This document shows, piece after piece, positions 52,344 through 60,576 of a DNA stretch of 64,000 bases. The DNA lies in contig JAQUIJ010000006.1 of assembly GCA_028683385.1 (NCBI GenBank), positions 248,001 through 312,000 on the forward strand, given 5' to 3'. The notes below the pieces were generated by a model. The model was not told the DNA's origin. It did no database searches and worked only from the letters and a program-made list of their open reading frames with translations. Position numbers and translations under genes: made by a program. Within the stretch, counting starts at the first letter, position 1. Every line of letters starts with the position of its first letter. The DNA comes from Prolixibacteraceae bacterium (GTDB lineage: Bacteria > Bacteroidota > Bacteroidia > Bacteroidales > Prolixibacteraceae).

Positions 52344-52705
52344 ACAAAGGGCACGAACTTGGCCGAAAAGGGGAGGAACTGGCCGTTGCACATTTGCGGT
52401 CGCTCGGATACGAAATACTGGAAGTAAACTGGTTTTCGCATCATCTTGAAATTGACATCATCGCAAAAGACGGCAATGAATTGGTTATTGTGGAAGTGAA
52501 AGCCAGGGGAACTGATTCGTACGAGCATCCGTCAGAGGCAGTTTCGAATAAGAAAATTCGTTTTCTGGTGAATGCTGCTGAAGCCTATATTCAGGAAAAA
52601 GATATTAACCTGGATACCCGATTTGATGTAATTTCGATTATTTTTTACGGCAAAGGTTTCGAAATTGAGCACTTTAAAGATGCTTTTTATCCGCCAATCG
52701 GGTAA
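52340..52705 (+). CDS. YraN/UPF0102 family nuclease-like protein
   Basis: The product has 121 residues. The family pattern MNKGHELGRKGEELAVAHLR, NWFSHHLEIDIIAKDGNELV, IVEVKARGTD is a reduced PD-(D/E)xK nuclease fold (E..D..ExK). Its true role is uncertain; related proteins associate with Holliday-junction or DNA uptake functions. It overlaps the LD-carboxypeptidase gene by four bases, and its stop abuts the receiver gene on the other strand. Confidence 0.9.
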   Translation: MNKGHELGRKGEELAVAHLRSLGYEILEVNWFSHHLEIDIIAKDGNELVIVEVKARGTDSYEHPSEAVSNKKIRFLVNAAEAYIQEKDINLDTRFDVISIIFYGKGFEIEHFKDAFYPPIG

Positions 52706-53086
52706 CTAATAAATGAGGTGCCGGTGGAGAATTGCAAGTAAGGTTTCTACTTTTATCGGCTTGGTTATAAAATCATCGCAACCACTTTCGAGAGCTTCAT
52801 CCTTTGTTGATTGCATTGCATAAGCCGATTGGATAATGACAGGCATTTCAGGAATTAATTCTTTAATTTTAGCCGTTGCTTCAAGTCCATCCATGAGAGG
52901 TAACCTGATATCCATAATGACTGCATCAATTTCAGTATTGTCTTTAATCATCTCCACGGCCTCAACTCCATTTTTTACAAAGAAAAGGTTCGCTTTTGTT
53001 TTCTTTAGTGCTTTTTCAAACAGAAAACGACTAACGGCCTCGTCTTCAGCAATTAATATAGTTTTGCCGATAAAGTTGTATTCCAT
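52706..53086 (-). CDS. single-domain response regulator (CheY-like receiver)
   Basis: The product has 126 residues: a receiver domain only. The acidic pocket (AEDEA, about 14-18), the phosphorylation Asp in DAVIMDIRLPLMDGLE (about 58), the Thr/Ser switch (QSAYA) and the Lys in ITKPIK (about 109) are present. It has no output domain, so it acts by protein contacts. No histidine kinase is in the window; partner unknown. Confidence 0.92.
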   Translation of the reverse strand: MEYNFIGKTILIAEDEAVSRFLFEKALKKTKANLFFVKNGVEAVEMIKDNTEIDAVIMDIRLPLMDGLEATAKIKELIPEMPVIIQSAYAMQSTKDEALESGCDDFITKPIKVETLLAILHRHLIY

Positions 53087-53186
53087 AATGAGTTAATCTA
53101 AAGTGGAAAAGTAATCACAAAAATATTAAAAATTGAGTTAACAATTTACTTTTTTTAAAACATTAGGCATAATATTCCTAAATGTC

Positions 53187-53231
53187 AAAAAAATCCCGGT
53201 AACGCTTTCGAATTTCAAGCGCTACCGGGAG
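53187..53231 (-). terminator. intrinsic terminator after the GH2 gene
   Basis: On the minus strand, 13-bp stem TCCCGGTAGCGCT / AGCGTTACCGGGA (one mismatch) followed by a T-run (AAAAAAA on the plus strand at 53187-53193). Confidence 0.75.
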
Positions 53232-53260
53232 GAATAAAATCGGGAAAATTATAACTTCAA

Positions 53261-55840
53261 TCAGAATGCTCCGTCTAGTGTTTGGATAACAAATACCTCC
53301 TGAAGTTTTTCCTTGGTTAGTTTGGTCTCCAGCTTTATTTTGACCGGCTGTGCTGGAATCAGGTCAAAATAGTTATCGCTGAAAAAGCCTTCTTCGTCAC
53401 CAATAGTCATGTACAGGTTTTTGGCCAATTTGTCAGTGCTCAGGCTAATTTCAAATCCATCTTGTACAGCATTAATTTCAAATTTCACATCAGGCTTTGG
53501 AAGTAAAACATCCTTTATCGGTTTGAAATAAAGTGTATTGGTAGAAATGATTGCATCGTTTTCGATCAACTCAACAACTAAAAGCTGTTTGTTGGCCTGA
53601 ACATTCTTCATGAAATCAGACGTTTTTGTTCCGAAGAAGGTATTGCTCGAGTTTGCCGGAACAGTAACTTCTTTCGTTTCTTTCCAGATTTCTTTACCAT
53701 CAAAATCGAGAACCTTGGTCACCAGTTGTGCTTTTATTTCACTGAGCTTGTCGTTGATAATATCAACTTTAAGCGAATCATTATTGGTATATGGCGAAAC
53801 CAAAACAGGCTCAAATCCTTTTTTAGCGAAATACTGCAAAGCCTTCCAGCGCTGATAATAGTCGGTCGAACTCCACGATGCAACCGGCCAGCAATCGTTA
53901 ATTTGCCACACCAGACTTCCCATGCAGAACGGCGCAGCGCGGCGGTGACCTTCGAGTGCAAATTTGATTCCTTCGGCTTGCAATACATGGTTTACATACA
54001 GGAATGATTCAAAATTCTTCGGTTTTTTATAATCCTGAAGCATGTAATATTCGATGGTTCCATTCCCGATTGAAGACCGCTGGTGCGATTTCATTACTTC
54101 CGAGAAAATGTCGTAATCTTCAGGAGTGGCATATTGTTTTACGGTTTTCATTTCGGGAAACGACTGAAATCCGTACTCGCTCATGAAACGGGCAATGTGC
54201 GTGGCGTACATTTTAAACGGATCTTTTCCCCACCAAACACCCCAATAATGGTCGTCCCCATTATTCAGGTCAGAAGGATTTCCCATTCCGGCGCATGGTG
54301 ACGAATCCCAGTAACTGCGATCCGGATCGTATGTTGCAACGGCTTCAGGCAAAATGTGATGGAAAATATCAGTGTACGATTTCCATATTTTCGCGGCGTT
54401 TTCTTTGCTTTTCGCTTCTTCCTTTTGTTTCCATCCCCAGCCAAACCATGCTGCCAGAATTTCATTATTTCCGCACCACATGGCAATGCTTGGATGGTTG
54501 CGCAATCGTTTGATGTTGTCTGCAGCTTCTTGCTTTACATTTTCCAGAAAAGCATCATCACCCGGAAACATGGCACAGGCGAACATAAAGTCCTGCCAAA
54601 CCAGAATCCCGTTTTGGTCGCACAAATCGTATAATTTATCGTTTTCATAAATACCGCCGCCCCAAATGCGCAGCATGTTGAAATTTGAAATTTTAGAAGT
54701 GTTGATTACTTTTTGGTACATTTCGTCGGTTACCCGAGCAGGGAAAACATCGTTTGGAATGTAATTAGCGCCCTTCATAAATACCGGCACACCGTTTAGT
54801 TTGAAGTAAAACGAAGTTCCATTGGCATCTTTGTCGCGAACCAGCTCGAGTGTGCGAATACCAATACGTTCTGATTTTTCAGTAATGCGTTTACCAATCT
54901 CCAATTTCCCTTTAATGTTATAAAGATGAGCTTCTCCAAGACCGTTTGTCCACCACAATTTTGGATTTTCAATTTTGAAATCGACCGGATAAGTTGAAAT
55001 TCCTTTGGCTAGTTTAATGTTCGTACGAGCCAGCTCATTACCATCGTTTTGGATGGTTACGGTTGCTTCATTGTCGGCATTCGCTTCAATTTCAAATACA
55101 GCAGTTAAACTTGCCTCTTTTTCTGAAACCGAATTTTGCTTCAGTTGCAGATTTTCAATGCGTGCATCGTCCCAAACAGTGAGGTAAACAGGCCGCCACA
55201 ATCCGCTTGAAACCAAACGCGGGCCCCAGTCCCAGCCAAAATGGTAGCCTGCCTTTCGGGTATAAACAGAAACCATTTTCCCATCAGGAACTTCGCCATT
55301 TACAGCCTGATCGTTATCCGAAACCGGAATCACATAACCGTTGGCATCGTATTTTTTTAGCCCTTCCACAATGGGCGAACGAAATAAAATTCGCAATTCA
55401 TTGGCTCCTTCTTTTACCTGAGGTTTTACATCAACCAGCCATTCGCGGAACATGTTATCGGCTGATAAAACCTGTGTGCCGTTAACAAATACGTCGGCAT
55501 AGGTATCCAGACCTTTAAAATCGAGGGCAATGCGGTCGCGTTTAATAGCATCCGGATCGATGTTGAATGTCGTTTTGTATTCCCAGTTTACTTTGTCGAT
55601 CCATTGTAGTTTATGTTCGTTCAAGCGGTAAAACGGGTCTTCTATTTTGCCGTTTGCCAATAAGTCGGTGTGCACACAACCCGGAACGGTTGCCGGAAGC
55701 CACTCTTCTTTATCGGCTTGATGGAAAGTCCAGTTGGAAGAAATTTCGGTAGCTACCATCAGACTGGCATCTTTTTTCTGACATCCAACCAGTGAAATGG
55801 CGCTAAGTAATACTATACCAAGAATTTGTTTTCGATTCAT
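53261..55840 (-). CDS. GH2 beta-mannosidase lipoprotein
   Basis: The product has 859 residues and a lipoprotein signal (LVG-C20). GH2 sandwich, Ig-like and TIM-barrel domains: jelly roll (about 30-220), immunoglobulin-like (about 225-335) and barrel (about 340-640). The acid/base is E460 in WCGNNE and the nucleophile E555 in SEYGFQSF, with the mannosidase-type MKGANYIPND and MLRIWGGGIYEND. It releases beta-mannose from mannan oligosaccharides. Monocistronic with its own terminator. Confidence 0.93.
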   Translation of the reverse strand: MNRKQILGIVLLSAISLVGCQKKDASLMVATEISSNWTFHQADKEEWLPATVPGCVHTDLLANGKIEDPFYRLNEHKLQWIDKVNWEYKTTFNIDPDAIKRDRIALDFKGLDTYADVFVNGTQVLSADNMFREWLVDVKPQVKEGANELRILFRSPIVEGLKKYDANGYVIPVSDNDQAVNGEVPDGKMVSVYTRKAGYHFGWDWGPRLVSSGLWRPVYLTVWDDARIENLQLKQNSVSEKEASLTAVFEIEANADNEATVTIQNDGNELARTNIKLAKGISTYPVDFKIENPKLWWTNGLGEAHLYNIKGKLEIGKRITEKSERIGIRTLELVRDKDANGTSFYFKLNGVPVFMKGANYIPNDVFPARVTDEMYQKVINTSKISNFNMLRIWGGGIYENDKLYDLCDQNGILVWQDFMFACAMFPGDDAFLENVKQEAADNIKRLRNHPSIAMWCGNNEILAAWFGWGWKQKEEAKSKENAAKIWKSYTDIFHHILPEAVATYDPDRSYWDSSPCAGMGNPSDLNNGDDHYWGVWWGKDPFKMYATHIARFMSEYGFQSFPEMKTVKQYATPEDYDIFSEVMKSHQRSSIGNGTIEYYMLQDYKKPKNFESFLYVNHVLQAEGIKFALEGHRRAAPFCMGSLVWQINDCWPVASWSSTDYYQRWKALQYFAKKGFEPVLVSPYTNNDSLKVDIINDKLSEIKAQLVTKVLDFDGKEIWKETKEVTVPANSSNTFFGTKTSDFMKNVQANKQLLVVELIENDAIISTNTLYFKPIKDVLLPKPDVKFEINAVQDGFEISLSTDKLAKNLYMTIGDEEGFFSDNYFDLIPAQPVKIKLETKLTKEKLQEVFVIQTLDGAF

Positions 55841-56121
55841 GATCTATTTGTTTGTGGATTTTAGTGGCGTAAAAATGGGAAAAATTACTGAATGGTAGAA
55901 ATGCAAAATATTGTAAGATGAATAGTAATATGTAATTTAGAATGAGTTTTTTATAGAATTATTCAAATATTTTCTTTAGTAACCAGTTTTTATCAATGAA
56001 CAAAAGATAAGTCTCTCTAATTATTGGTGCTTATCATATATTAAGTTTAACTTTGAATTTCCTGAAAAACACATAAAAATATCAAGCAAAACATTTTCTA
56101 CCGTAATTTAAGTATAGAGAT

Positions 56122-58221
56122 ATGAAAATTAAACTCTTTTCATTTATTGCAATCTGTTTGATAACAACAAAAATTGCTTTTTCACAATGGATACAGACTG
56201 AGGGTCCAATCGGTTTAACAGGAATTTCTGGGATACTGAATAATGATGATAAACTTTTTATTGGGACCAATTGTGGATTACATAGTTCAGATAGTATTTC
56301 TGGAAGATGGGACTACTTATGTGATATTTCTTTAAAAGCATATGCAAAGAAAGGAGATTCGTTATTAGTTGGTACAACTGCTGGAATTATGGTTATAGAT
56401 TTGTCAAGTCGTGACATTAAACCGATTTCATATGGACGATCCTTGATTAATTTAAATATTAATGCGATCAGTTCAGCTGATACGTGTTTATATATTGGAA
56501 CTGCATGGTTTGGATTTAAAAAGTCAAAAGGATTTTCAGACAATTGGGAGTCGTTCAATGATGGATTGCCTTATTTTATAGCATCGGGGGGATTTCATGC
56601 ATTTAATGTATATTTAATTGAACATTTAAGCGATGTTATCTTCTGCGTAACACCAGATGGTCTTTTTAAAACAAATGTCGACCATATACTATGGAGTCCG
56701 GCAAGTAGTGGAATACTCAAAGAATACATGGGACAAAATCCCAACAATAATATCAAATTTCTTAAAGCAATTGGTGAAACCATCTTTGTGGGTATAGAGA
56801 ATAAACTATACTCAAGTTCAAACAAAGGTAATTCATGGGAAGAAGTCTATTCGTTCGGCTCAACAGTCAGTTCACTTCATAAATTTGGCAACGATTATTA
56901 TGTGACTACTTTAGGAGATGGGATATATATATCCAATGATAAAGGGGTATCTTGGACCAATTTTAATTATGGATTATCTGATTTAAATGTGAATACTTTA
57001 AATAAGATAGACACACTCTTGATTTGTGGAACCTCGGATGGACTTTATTATAAGAGTGGTAATAACTGGATTAAGAACAACCAAGGAATTATTTGTTCTT
57101 ACATTAGATCAATGGCAATATCAAGTAAGGAAATTGTTGCAAATGATAATGATAAAGTTTATTCTTCGATGAATGGAAATTCATGGAATGAAATAACACC
57201 CAATGTAACTAAAAGATATTTTGGTTCGGTCGCTACCATGGGTGACACCCTTTTGCTTTCAGTACAGAGTGATCCCCCATTTATAATTTATTCTCGTGAT
57301 GATGGACATAGCTGGGAAAATCTAAATCATCCTGTCCCATTTAATCGTGATGATTCATATTCAATTTACACTTCGAATAAGAGGCTTTATGCTTATGAGG
57401 ATGATATTATGTATTCTACTGATGATTTTGGTATGGATTGGTGGAAACAGTTGAGTCTATCACGTCCGTATTGTAATAATTTCAATGGATTTTTAGTTTA
57501 CAATTCAATTCCATTTGCATTGACTTGCGGTAACGCTGAAGTTGTTAGGTTAAATTCATCAGGGAATTGGGTGTTGTCAAATAATGGACTACCAACTAAT
57601 TTGCAATTAGAATATTTAACAAAAACAAATGATGCACTTTATGTAAACGTTCATGGGAAAGGACTATATGTAAGCAAAGATGCAGGAAATTCTTGGTCAT
57701 TTACCAGTAATAAACTTGATTTAAACGATGTTCTGGATGTTAGCTGGGGAATTTCTTCATCTGCTTATAAAGGTAGAATTCTTTTTATTTCAACTTTCAA
57801 CGGTGTGTTTTACACAGTTGATTATGGGCAGAATTGGAAATCTCTAAATGTTGGATTAATTAATAAGTATGTGACTTCAATTAAAATATTTAACGATACA
57901 CTATTCGCTGGAACGAATGGGAATGGGGTATGGAAATATGATATTAAAAGCATTCTATTATTATCTAATACAGGGTCAAATATAAATCAGAATCATATAC
58001 GAATTTATCCCAATCCAGCAACCGATTTTCTTAATGTCCAAATCGATTCAGGATCAAAATTTGAGTTAAACATAATTGATCTGATGGGAAGACAAATTTT
58101 ATCAAAACATAATTTATTAAGTGGAAATGTTGATCTGTCAAATTTGCAAAATGGAACTTACATTCTTATCTTGAAGTCTGATAAGGATGTATTAACACAT
58201 AAATTAGTCATCAATCGATAA
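56122..58221 (+). CDS. T9SS-exported beta-propeller (BNR-like) protein
   Basis: The product has 699 residues with a signal peptide (about 1-21, KIAFSQ). Repeats of BNR/photosystem-like blades (SNKGNSWEEVYSF, SNDKGVSWTNFN, SKDAGNSWSF, VDYGQNWKSL) make one or two propellers. The last 75 residues are a type A T9SS sorting domain (IRIYPNPATDFLNVQ ... GTYILILKSDKDVLTHKLVI). The gene is very A+T-rich with Asn/Ser-rich coding and differs from neighbours. It probably sits on the surface or is secreted; ligand unknown. Confidence 0.85.
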   Translation: MKIKLFSFIAICLITTKIAFSQWIQTEGPIGLTGISGILNNDDKLFIGTNCGLHSSDSISGRWDYLCDISLKAYAKKGDSLLVGTTAGIMVIDLSSRDIKPISYGRSLINLNINAISSADTCLYIGTAWFGFKKSKGFSDNWESFNDGLPYFIASGGFHAFNVYLIEHLSDVIFCVTPDGLFKTNVDHILWSPASSGILKEYMGQNPNNNIKFLKAIGETIFVGIENKLYSSSNKGNSWEEVYSFGSTVSSLHKFGNDYYVTTLGDGIYISNDKGVSWTNFNYGLSDLNVNTLNKIDTLLICGTSDGLYYKSGNNWIKNNQGIICSYIRSMAISSKEIVANDNDKVYSSMNGNSWNEITPNVTKRYFGSVATMGDTLLLSVQSDPPFIIYSRDDGHSWENLNHPVPFNRDDSYSIYTSNKRLYAYEDDIMYSTDDFGMDWWKQLSLSRPYCNNFNGFLVYNSIPFALTCGNAEVVRLNSSGNWVLSNNGLPTNLQLEYLTKTNDALYVNVHGKGLYVSKDAGNSWSFTSNKLDLNDVLDVSWGISSSAYKGRILFISTFNGVFYTVDYGQNWKSLNVGLINKYVTSIKIFNDTLFAGTNGNGVWKYDIKSILLLSNTGSNINQNHIRIYPNPATDFLNVQIDSGSKFELNIIDLMGRQILSKHNLLSGNVDLSNLQNGTYILILKSDKDVLTHKLVINR

Positions 58222-58312
58222 ACTTACACTTTAAGCCAATACCTTTAATCCAAGAATTTTAGTAAATGTTTGTTGTCGTAAAAACTCTATCAGCAATCCT
58301 TTAAATTAACTG

Positions 58313-58320
58313 TACCTTTG
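58313..58320 (+). promoter_or_regulatory. TACCTTTG box directly before the helicase start
   Basis: A perfect TAnnTTTG box only 5 bp before the ATG at 58325. If functional, the mRNA would be almost leaderless, or the true start is downstream; the box may also be chance. Confidence 0.3.
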
Positions 58321-58324
58321 CCGG

Positions 58325-59635
58325 ATGACAAGTCCGATTAAAAATCAAACGAATATTTTGGAGAAACTGAGCATTGAGAAACTCAATGCCATGCAGGAAG
58401 AAGCTCAGGAGGCTATTCTTTCCAATCCTGAAATAGTATTGCTTTCGCCAACGGGAACAGGCAAAACACTGGCTTTCCTTTTACCTATTATTGCCGAACT
58501 CGATATTAATTGTCCTGAAATTCAGGTGCTGATTGTGGTACCTTCGCGCGAACTGGCGATTCAAATAGAACAAGTTATCCGCGAAATGGGATCGGGCTAT
58601 AAAGCCAACGCGGTTTACGGCGGAAGAACTGGGTCGAAAGATAAAACGGAGATCAAACACCGTCCGGCCATTTTGATTGGAACTCCCGGACGAATTGCCG
58701 ATCATTTAAGACGGGAGAACTTTTCGGCAGAGTTTGTAACTACGCTCGTTCTCGATGAATTCGACAAGTCTCTGGAAATAGGATTCGAATCTGAAATGAA
58801 GGAAATACTGGCTTTGTTGCCAAAGGTTCAGAAGAAAATCCTTACCTCAGCAACTCAGGAAGTTGAAATTCCGAAGTTTGTAGGACTTAACAACCCACAA
58901 ATTATCGATTATTTGCATGAGGGAAACTCACAACTAAAAGTCAAAACGGTACTCTCAACTTCACCTGATAAATTGGATACGTTGGCAGAATTGCTTTGCC
59001 ATTTGGGGAATCAACCCGGAATTGTGTTTTGCAATTTCAAGGATACGATTCAGGAAGTGAGCGATTTTTTGAATGAAAATAACATTGGGCATGGTTGTTT
59101 TTATGGTGGAATGGAGCAAAAAGACCGGGAACGTGCTTTGATCAAATTCAGGAATGGAACGCATCAGTTGATTGTAGCTACCGACCTTGCTGCGCGAGGA
59201 CTGGATATTCCGGAGATTAAATTTATCATCCACTTTCAACTTCCGCAAAGGGCACACGAATTTACGCACCGAAACGGTCGGACAGCCCGCATGTTTAACG
59301 ACGGAACGGCCTATGTAATCAAAGGGAAGAATGAAAATCTACCTGATTTTGTAGAAAATGCAGAAATTGAGAAAATGCAGAAAGCACCGATACCATTGCC
59401 TTCCAAATGGAAAACTTTGTTTGTTTCGGGAGGACGAAAAGACAAAATTTCGAAGGGCGACATTGCTGGCTTATTCATAAAACAAGGAAAACTAGGGAAT
59501 GATCAGATTGGAACCATTGAAATTAAGACCGATTGTGCCTTTGTAGCGGTTCAGGCTTCGGAAGTGAACCGGCTTATTAAACTGGTTGACAACAGTCGGT
59601 TGAAAAGCAAAAAGGTAAGAGTGACAGAGATTTAA
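58325..59635 (+). CDS. DEAD-box-type RNA helicase with DbpA RNA-binding domain
   Basis: The product has 436 residues. Motifs: Q motif NAMQEEA, Walker A S41-PTGTGKT48, PSREL (73-77), TPGR (120-123), DEFD (144-147, in place of DEAD), TSAT, and HRNGRTAR in the second RecA domain. The last 70 residues (WKTLFVSGGRKDKISKGDIA) are a DbpA-type RNA-binding domain, which directs 23S rRNA helicases to the peptidyl transferase region. Role: ribosome assembly or RNA remodelling. The DEFD replacement is not the usual one and is worth checking. Confidence 0.9.
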   Translation: MTSPIKNQTNILEKLSIEKLNAMQEEAQEAILSNPEIVLLSPTGTGKTLAFLLPIIAELDINCPEIQVLIVVPSRELAIQIEQVIREMGSGYKANAVYGGRTGSKDKTEIKHRPAILIGTPGRIADHLRRENFSAEFVTTLVLDEFDKSLEIGFESEMKEILALLPKVQKKILTSATQEVEIPKFVGLNNPQIIDYLHEGNSQLKVKTVLSTSPDKLDTLAELLCHLGNQPGIVFCNFKDTIQEVSDFLNENNIGHGCFYGGMEQKDRERALIKFRNGTHQLIVATDLAARGLDIPEIKFIIHFQLPQRAHEFTHRNGRTARMFNDGTAYVIKGKNENLPDFVENAEIEKMQKAPIPLPSKWKTLFVSGGRKDKISKGDIAGLFIKQGKLGNDQIGTIEIKTDCAFVAVQASEVNRLIKLVDNSRLKSKKVRVTEI

Positions 59636-59636
59636 C

Positions 59637-59693
59637 GGGTGGTGCGATTTTCAGTCGCATTTTATATTTCAGCGATTATAAATCGCTACACCC
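59637..59693 (+). repeat. bipartite REP element left of the transposase
   Basis: GGGTGG, hairpin TGCGA/TCGCA, T-rich spacer, hairpin AGCGATT/AATCGCT, then ACACCC. The last codons and stop of the transposase gene lie inside it. Same architecture and orientation as 60447-60502. Confidence 0.75.
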
Positions 59694-60404
59694 AGTCACA
59701 GCCCAAGTACCTTTCCAATTTCTCCAATCGCTTACCAAACCTGCTTTTACCGGATTGTTAAGGGTATATCTTACAGCATAATATAAATGCTTTTCATCAC
59801 GAATGGTTGTATCGAAGCTTTCTTTCTGCCAAAGAGTTCCTTGCCTGTTTTCTGCCTTATTGATTTGATTGGCTGAGAATCGCTTTACCGACTGAAGGAT
59901 GTCCTGCAAATAAACCGGATTTCCTTCCTGGTCTTTCTCAAACAATTCAAAAACCCAATGAACATGGTTGTGCATGATTGAAAAGGCCAGATTTGTTAGC
60001 TTTTTACCCTCCCAAAATTTTAAAGCCTGTACTAAAATTTCGGTATTTCCCGTTCTTGACAAGTCAAATGCCGGATTCCGTGCCGAATCCAATAAATCAT
60101 CGTAGGCTTTGATGTATTTCTTCCTGACCAAACAGTACTCTTGTTTAAGTTTTTCTACGGGTGTCGTGAGTGCGGTTGCAGAGAATTCCAATTCGCGTTT
60201 GATTATTTTCGGCGAATCGGAATTCGCCGTACCCGAACTTTTTCGAAGATTAGAAATCTCCGCACTCAGCATTTCCAGTCTCTGAGTGTACCTTTCCAAA
60301 GCTTTGGGAGGAACCGCACCTTTTAGGTTCCAAGTCACAAAATAAGCTTGACCGGGTTGTTGGAAATGAGTTAGAATGTGTCGATATGCTTCCTTTTTCT
60401 CCAT
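59676..60404 (-). CDS. REP-associated tyrosine transposase (RAYT, Y1/HUH family)
   Basis: The start is the ATG of MEKKEAYRHILTHFQQPGQA (242 residues); the longer frame runs through the right-hand REP and is unlikely. The HUH motif is H147-V-H149 in IMHNHVHWVFEL, and the Tyr is expected at Y213 in YYAVRYTLNNPVKAG. RAYTs are single-copy, domesticated relatives of IS200 transposases that nick and may spread REP palindromes. The gene is inside two such elements. A charged insert (about 40-110) is longer than in many relatives. Confidence 0.88.
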   Translation of the reverse strand: MEKKEAYRHILTHFQQPGQAYFVTWNLKGAVPPKALERYTQRLEMLSAEISNLRKSSGTANSDSPKIIKRELEFSATALTTPVEKLKQEYCLVRKKYIKAYDDLLDSARNPAFDLSRTGNTEILVQALKFWEGKKLTNLAFSIMHNHVHWVFELFEKDQEGNPVYLQDILQSVKRFSANQINKAENRQGTLWQKESFDTTIRDEKHLYYAVRYTLNNPVKAGLVSDWRNWKGTWAVTGCSDL

Positions 60405-60446
60405 GAGTATATTGCTTTGGTATAGCAATTTACAAAAAAAAATATT

Positions 60447-60502
60447 GGGTGGTACGTTTGTACCCGCACTTTTTAAAACGGAGATTAAAAATCTCCACAC
60501 CC
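60447..60502 (+). repeat. bipartite REP element right of the transposase
   Basis: GGGTGG, hairpin GTACG/GTAC type, T-rich spacer, hairpin GGAGATT/AATCTCC, then ACACCC. It shares layout and the GGGTGG...ACACCC ends with the left element but has different stem bases, i.e. compensated changes. An outer ATTGGGTG/CACCCAAT pairing encloses it. Confidence 0.75.
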
Positions 60503-60525
60503 AATGCGATGCTTATTTCAAAAAA

Positions 60526-60554
60526 AAGCCCGATACAAATTCTGCACCGGACTT
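60526..60554 (-). terminator. probable terminator after the GH94 gene
   Basis: On the minus strand, AAGTCCG / CGGGCTT (one G-T pair) followed by a long T-run (A-run 60520-60527 on the plus strand). Confidence 0.6.
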
Positions 60555-60576
60555 CCTATAGCTCAAAAAGAACTAT

